Below are positions 6,886-9,238 of a stretch of 9,238 nucleotides of DNA, piece after piece. Made by a program: the position numbers and the translations under genes. Source of the stretch: an uncultured bacterium (lineage in GTDB: Bacteria; Verrucomicrobiota; Kiritimatiellia; RFP12; UBA1067); the NCBI GenBank assembly GCA_902779075.1, contig CACZAK010000174.1, positions 1 through 9,238 of the forward strand, in the 5' to 3' direction. The notes beneath the pieces are model-generated. The model ran no database searches and was not told where the DNA came from. It saw only the letters and a list, made by a program, of their open reading frames with translations. Position 1 is the stretch's first letter; every line of letters begins with the position of its first letter.

Positions 6886-8462
6886 CGCGCCGTGCGCTCA
6901 TCGCTGCGCTGGTGGTCCGCTGTTGCTTGGTCTGCCTGGCGGCCGGGGACGCGCCGCGCATCGTGAGCTGCGCGCCCGCCGCGACGGAGACGATCTTCGA
7001 CCTCGGCGGCCAGGGATGCCTCGTGGGGCGCAGCTCCGCATGCCTCTACCCGGCCGCCGCCACGAACCTGCCGAGCGTGGGCGCTTACTCCGCGCCGTCG
7101 ATCGAGCGAATCGTGTCGCTTGCGCCCACGCATGTCGTGATGACGTACCTCTCCGACCCGTCGATGTCGAACCGCCTTGAGCGTCTCGGCATCCGCGTGC
7201 TGCAGTTCCCGTGCGAGCGACTGGCGGACTACGCGCCGATGCGCGCGCGCCTCGCCACACTCTGCGGGATCCGTCCGCGCCGAATGCTTGCCGTCGTGCA
7301 GCGCGAGCCGATGATCGTGGCGGGTAGGAATACGCTGCCGGACGACGTGCTCGCCGAGGTCGGTTGCGCGAACGCCGTAACGAACCGGTATGGCTACTTC
7401 TTGTTGACGCCCGAGGCGCGCGTGAAGCTCGCTGCCGACGGCGAGGTGGATTTCAGCATGGACTACGATCTCACGCGCCTGGGGCCGAAGCTGGCGGGGG
7501 CGATTGCGGAGTTGCGGGGGAGGGTGGGGGCAACGGGCGGGACGCCCGTTGCTGCATTTGCGGGCGAGACGCCCGCCACCCCGAAAATTTACGAGTCGCT
7601 CGTTGCCCCAGTGGCCGACGCGCTTTTCTGGTTGCGGGTGTGGCGCGTATTGGCGGGGTTGCTCGTGGGGGCGTCGCTGGCGCTTGCGGGGGCGGTGCTT
7701 CAGACCGTGCTGCGTAATCCGCTTGCGGATCCTTTTGTGCTGGGCCTTTCCGGCGGGGCGTCGCTCGCGGCAGCGGCGGTGCTGGCGACGGGACTTGCGG
7801 CAGTCGGCGCGTTCGTGTTGCCGGTGGCGTCCTTTGCGGGCGCAGTGGCGGCGCTCCTCGTGGTCGCGGCCGTTGCGCGAGCGGCGGGGGGAGGACCCGT
7901 CACGCTGATTCTCTCCGGCGTCGTGATGGGCGGCATCACCTCGTCGTTCCTCATGCTCATTCTCACGTTCTCGGAGTCGCGCGCGCTGCAGTCCGTCACC
8001 TGGTGGATGATGGGCAACCTGTCGAGCGCGGAACCCGCGCAGCTCGCCGTCACGGGTGCGTGCGCGGGAGTGGCGGCCGTGGTGCTGCTCGCGCAGGCGC
8101 GGCGGCTCAACGCGCTCGTATTGGGGGCGGACTACGCGCGCACGCTCGGCGTGCGCACGGAGCGCGTGGTGCCGCTCGTCCTCGGCGCGGCGTCGCTCGC
8201 CACGGCGGCGGCCGTGTCGCTAGCGGGCGTAATCGGCTTCGTGGGACTCATCGTGCCGCATGCCGTGCGCCGTCTTGCGGGCGCGAACCACCGCGCGCTC
8301 CTGCCGCTCAGCGCGGTGGGGGGCGGAATCTTCCTCGTCGCCTGCGACCAGGCGGGACGTCTCTTCGGCGAAGTCGAGGTGCCCGCCGGCGTCATCACCG
8401 CCCTTGCGGGCGGACCGTTCTTCCTCTACCTGCTCATACGCCATGCCCGAAATCAGAAATAG
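6882..8462 (+). CDS. Fused BtuF-like substrate-binding protein and BtuC/FecCD-type permease
   Basis: One continuous frame of 526 residues carries two components that are normally separate. Residues 1-22 are hydrophobic with Arg3-Arg4 in front (and an Arg at 13), a signal sequence or anchor. Residues about 25-210 are a class III (helical backbone) binding protein: RIVSCAPAATETIFDLGG, then PSVGAYSAPSIERIVSLAPT, and a second lobe with TLPDDVLAEVGCANAVTN. The connector between lobes is nearly absent around residue 130. Residues 214-234 come from a palindromic repeat. From about 245 the sequence follows BtuC from its second helix on: RVWRVLAGLLVGASLALAG, RNPLADP (278-284), ILSGV, WWMMGNLSS, VIGFVGLIVPH, and the C-terminal PAGVITALAGGPFF. 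The first canonical helix is missing. Such type II importers carry cobalamin, haem, iron-siderophores or related chelates; the ligand cannot be fixed here. The start overlaps the M16 stop and the 3' end overlaps the ATPase gene by 20 bases. Families are secure; the topology is inferred. Confidence 0.88.
   Translation: MTRRALIAALVVRCCLVCLAAGDAPRIVSCAPAATETIFDLGGQGCLVGRSSACLYPAAATNLPSVGAYSAPSIERIVSLAPTHVVMTYLSDPSMSNRLERLGIRVLQFPCERLADYAPMRARLATLCGIRPRRMLAVVQREPMIVAGRNTLPDDVLAEVGCANAVTNRYGYFLLTPEARVKLAADGEVDFSMDYDLTRLGPKLAGAIAELRGRVGATGGTPVAAFAGETPATPKIYESLVAPVADALFWLRVWRVLAGLLVGASLALAGAVLQTVLRNPLADPFVLGLSGGASLAAAAVLATGLAAVGAFVLPVASFAGAVAALLVVAAVARAAGGGPVTLILSGVVMGGITSSFLMLILTFSESRALQSVTWWMMGNLSSAEPAQLAVTGACAGVAAVVLLAQARRLNALVLGADYARTLGVRTERVVPLVLGAASLATAAAVSLAGVIGFVGLIVPHAVRRLAGANHRALLPLSAVGGGIFLVACDQAGRLFGEVEVPAGVITALAGGPFFLYLLIRHARNQK
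7522..7581 (+). repeat. Double-hairpin palindromic element translated as the inter-domain linker
   Basis: GCAACGGGCG (7530-7539) and CGCCCGTTGC (7543-7552) form a perfect 10-base inverted repeat with a GGA loop. GCGGGCG (7560-7566) and CGCCCGC (7570-7576) form a second perfect 7-base stem with an AGA loop. The outer GGGTGG (7522-7527) can pair with CCACCC (7576-7581), partly competing with the last base of the second stem, so the whole unit could fold into a three-way junction. It is read in frame as GATGGTPVAAFAGETPATP (residues 216-234). The symmetric layout resembles REP/BIME-type or MITE-like elements. Only one copy is in the window, so dispersal in the genome is an inference. Confidence 0.7.
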
Positions 8463-9105
8463 AACCGTCCGATACGGAAAGGTCGTCGCGCTTGACGACG
8501 TGACGTTCGCCGTGCAGCCCGGCGAGCGCGTGGCGGTGGTGGGTCCGAACGGGTCGGGCAAGACCACGCTCCTGCGCGCGCTGGCGGGTCCGGGCACCGC
8601 CGTGGTGCCGCAGAACGTGCCGACTGACCTTGCGCTCGTGTGTCGCGAATTCGTGATGCTCGGACGCACGGCGCACCTCTCCGCCTGGCACGCGCCGTCG
8701 CGCGCGGACGAGGAGGCGGTCGACCGCGCCCTTGCGTCCGTGGACGCCGCCGACCTCGCCGGACGGCGCATGGACGCGATTTCGGGCGGAGAGTGCCAGC
8801 GCCTCGCGATTGCGCTCGCGCTCGCCACGGAGGCCCCTGTGCTGCTCCTCGACGAACCCGCCGCGCATCTCGACTTCCGGCGCCGCGACGAACTGATGGC
8901 GCTTCTCGCGCGGCTCGACCGCACCGTGGTGATGACCACGCACGAGCTGCCCTTTGACACGGATTTCTTCACGCGGGTGCTCCTGCTCGCACGTGGGCGA
9001 ATCGTCGCGGAAGGGCGTCCGGAGGACGTCCTCTCCTCCGAGAATATCGCCGCCGCGTGGGGCGTCCCCGTGAAACTCCGAACCGTCCGTTGCGCATCCG
9101 TGTAG
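8443..9105 (+). CDS. ABC transporter ATPase of a type II (cobalamin/iron-chelate-like) importer, compact form
   Basis: Encodes 220 residues; BtuD and FhuC have about 250-265. The start is the ATG at 8443, inside the end of the permease gene (20-base overlap), because the protein from there matches an ABC domain from its first strand (TVRYGKVVALDDVTFAV). An earlier in-frame start would add unrelated residues. Motifs: Walker A GPNGSGKTT (34-42), Q-loop VVPQN with Q57, signature ISGGECQR (113-120), Walker B VLLLDEP with D137 and E138, D-loop AAHLD, and H-loop H167 in VVMTTHEL. All catalytic elements are present, so it should hydrolyse ATP to drive the fused permease. The unusual part is between Walker A and the Q-loop: K40 to Q57 is only 17 residues, against 41 in E. 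coli BtuD, so much of the antiparallel beta subdomain is missing. Last recognised gene of the operon. Confidence 0.92.
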   Translation: MPEIRNRTVRYGKVVALDDVTFAVQPGERVAVVGPNGSGKTTLLRALAGPGTAVVPQNVPTDLALVCREFVMLGRTAHLSAWHAPSRADEEAVDRALASVDAADLAGRRMDAISGGECQRLAIALALATEAPVLLLDEPAAHLDFRRRDELMALLARLDRTVVMTTHELPFDTDFFTRVLLLARGRIVAEGRPEDVLSSENIAAAWGVPVKLRTVRCASV

Positions 9106-9163
9106 ACGGTTGCGCGCAGAGAGGAAGGTCCGGGACGGATTCAAGATCATCGTGAGGTAGCTG

Positions 9164-9238
9164 ATGGTATCAACTTTCCAGAACGGTGTGATGTATGCGT
9201 GCTTCGCTGTATTGGCGTTGCTTGCGTGCGTATGCATG
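9164..9238 (+). CDS. Start of an exported protein of unknown function (3' partial)
   Basis: An ATG at 9164 opens a frame that runs to the end of the window (25 codons). GAGG at 9154-9157, six bases upstream, is a well-placed Shine-Dalgarno sequence. The residues after about position 9 are strongly hydrophobic (MYACFAVLALLACVCM), as in a signal peptide or signal anchor. LLAC could be a lipobox, but the short N-terminus has no positive charge, which is unusual. An internal ATG at codon 10 is an alternative start. It lies 58 bases after the ATPase stop, with no strong terminator between, so it may belong to the same operon. Function cannot be guessed. Confidence 0.4.
   Translation, partial: MVSTFQNGVMYACFAVLALLACVCM

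Noticed and set aside
6882..8462. Idea that the SBP-permease fusion is an artefact of a frameshift joining two genes
   Set aside because: The frame is continuous, the joint lies in an in-frame linker, and the missing TM1 makes a topologically sensible single chain; a simple sequencing error would not remove TM1.
9081..9111. Inverted repeat AACCGTC / GACGGTT at the end of the ATPase gene
   Set aside because: A 7-base stem with a 17-base loop and no T-tract is too weak to call a terminator.
9112..9140. GAGGAAGGTCCGGG, resembling the conserved region I of RNase P RNA
   Set aside because: The upstream P1-P3 region would have to lie inside the ATPase gene and the downstream conserved parts are absent; a new coding start follows at 9164.

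Overview
This GC-rich, densely packed bacterial window reads entirely on the + strand. It holds four complete genes and the ends of two more. Signal peptides, a GH92 alpha-mannosidase and a periplasmic binding protein point to a didermal, glycan-degrading bacterium. The GC content, a glycoside hydrolase with added C-terminal modules, short G-rich tandem repeats and small palindromic elements read through coding sequence fit the PVC group best (Kiritimatiellota or Verrucomicrobiota, perhaps from gut or rumen). That placement is an inference; no marker gene is present.

Left part (1-3862): the C-terminal part of a sugar-phosphate isomerase/epimerase-like TIM-barrel protein is followed 28 bases later by a very large secreted enzyme. 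This enzyme joins a complete GH92 mannosidase, a basic-secretory-protein (BSP) type zinc peptidase domain with HELFH...E, and a C-terminal discoidin (F5/8 C-like) module. Together they suggest attack on mannose-rich glycoproteins. A four-copy GGGGAAY heptamer tract lies in frame inside the mannosidase.

Right part (3931-9105): a likely extended -10 promoter drives a compact operon. Its first gene encodes an exported M16C (PreP/falcilysin-like) oligopeptidase. This overlaps by ATGA a single gene encoding a BtuF-like substrate-binding domain fused to a BtuC/FecCD-type permease. That gene overlaps by 20 bases a small ABC ATPase. The pairing of an M16 peptidase with an ABC importer recalls the Fus ferredoxin-iron piracy operons, although the families are not identical.

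The importer is the most unusual part. The canonical first membrane helix of the permease is absent, and the binding domain sits exactly where the TM1-TM2 periplasmic loop should be, so the N-terminal signal sequence probably serves as TM1. The binding domain also lacks most of the inter-lobe helix, and the ATPase lacks about 24 residues between Walker A and the Q-loop. The system therefore looks like a miniaturised, two-gene type II importer. A double-hairpin palindromic element is translated as the linker between its two fused domains.

The window ends with the first 25 codons of another exported protein, preceded by a good Shine-Dalgarno sequence.
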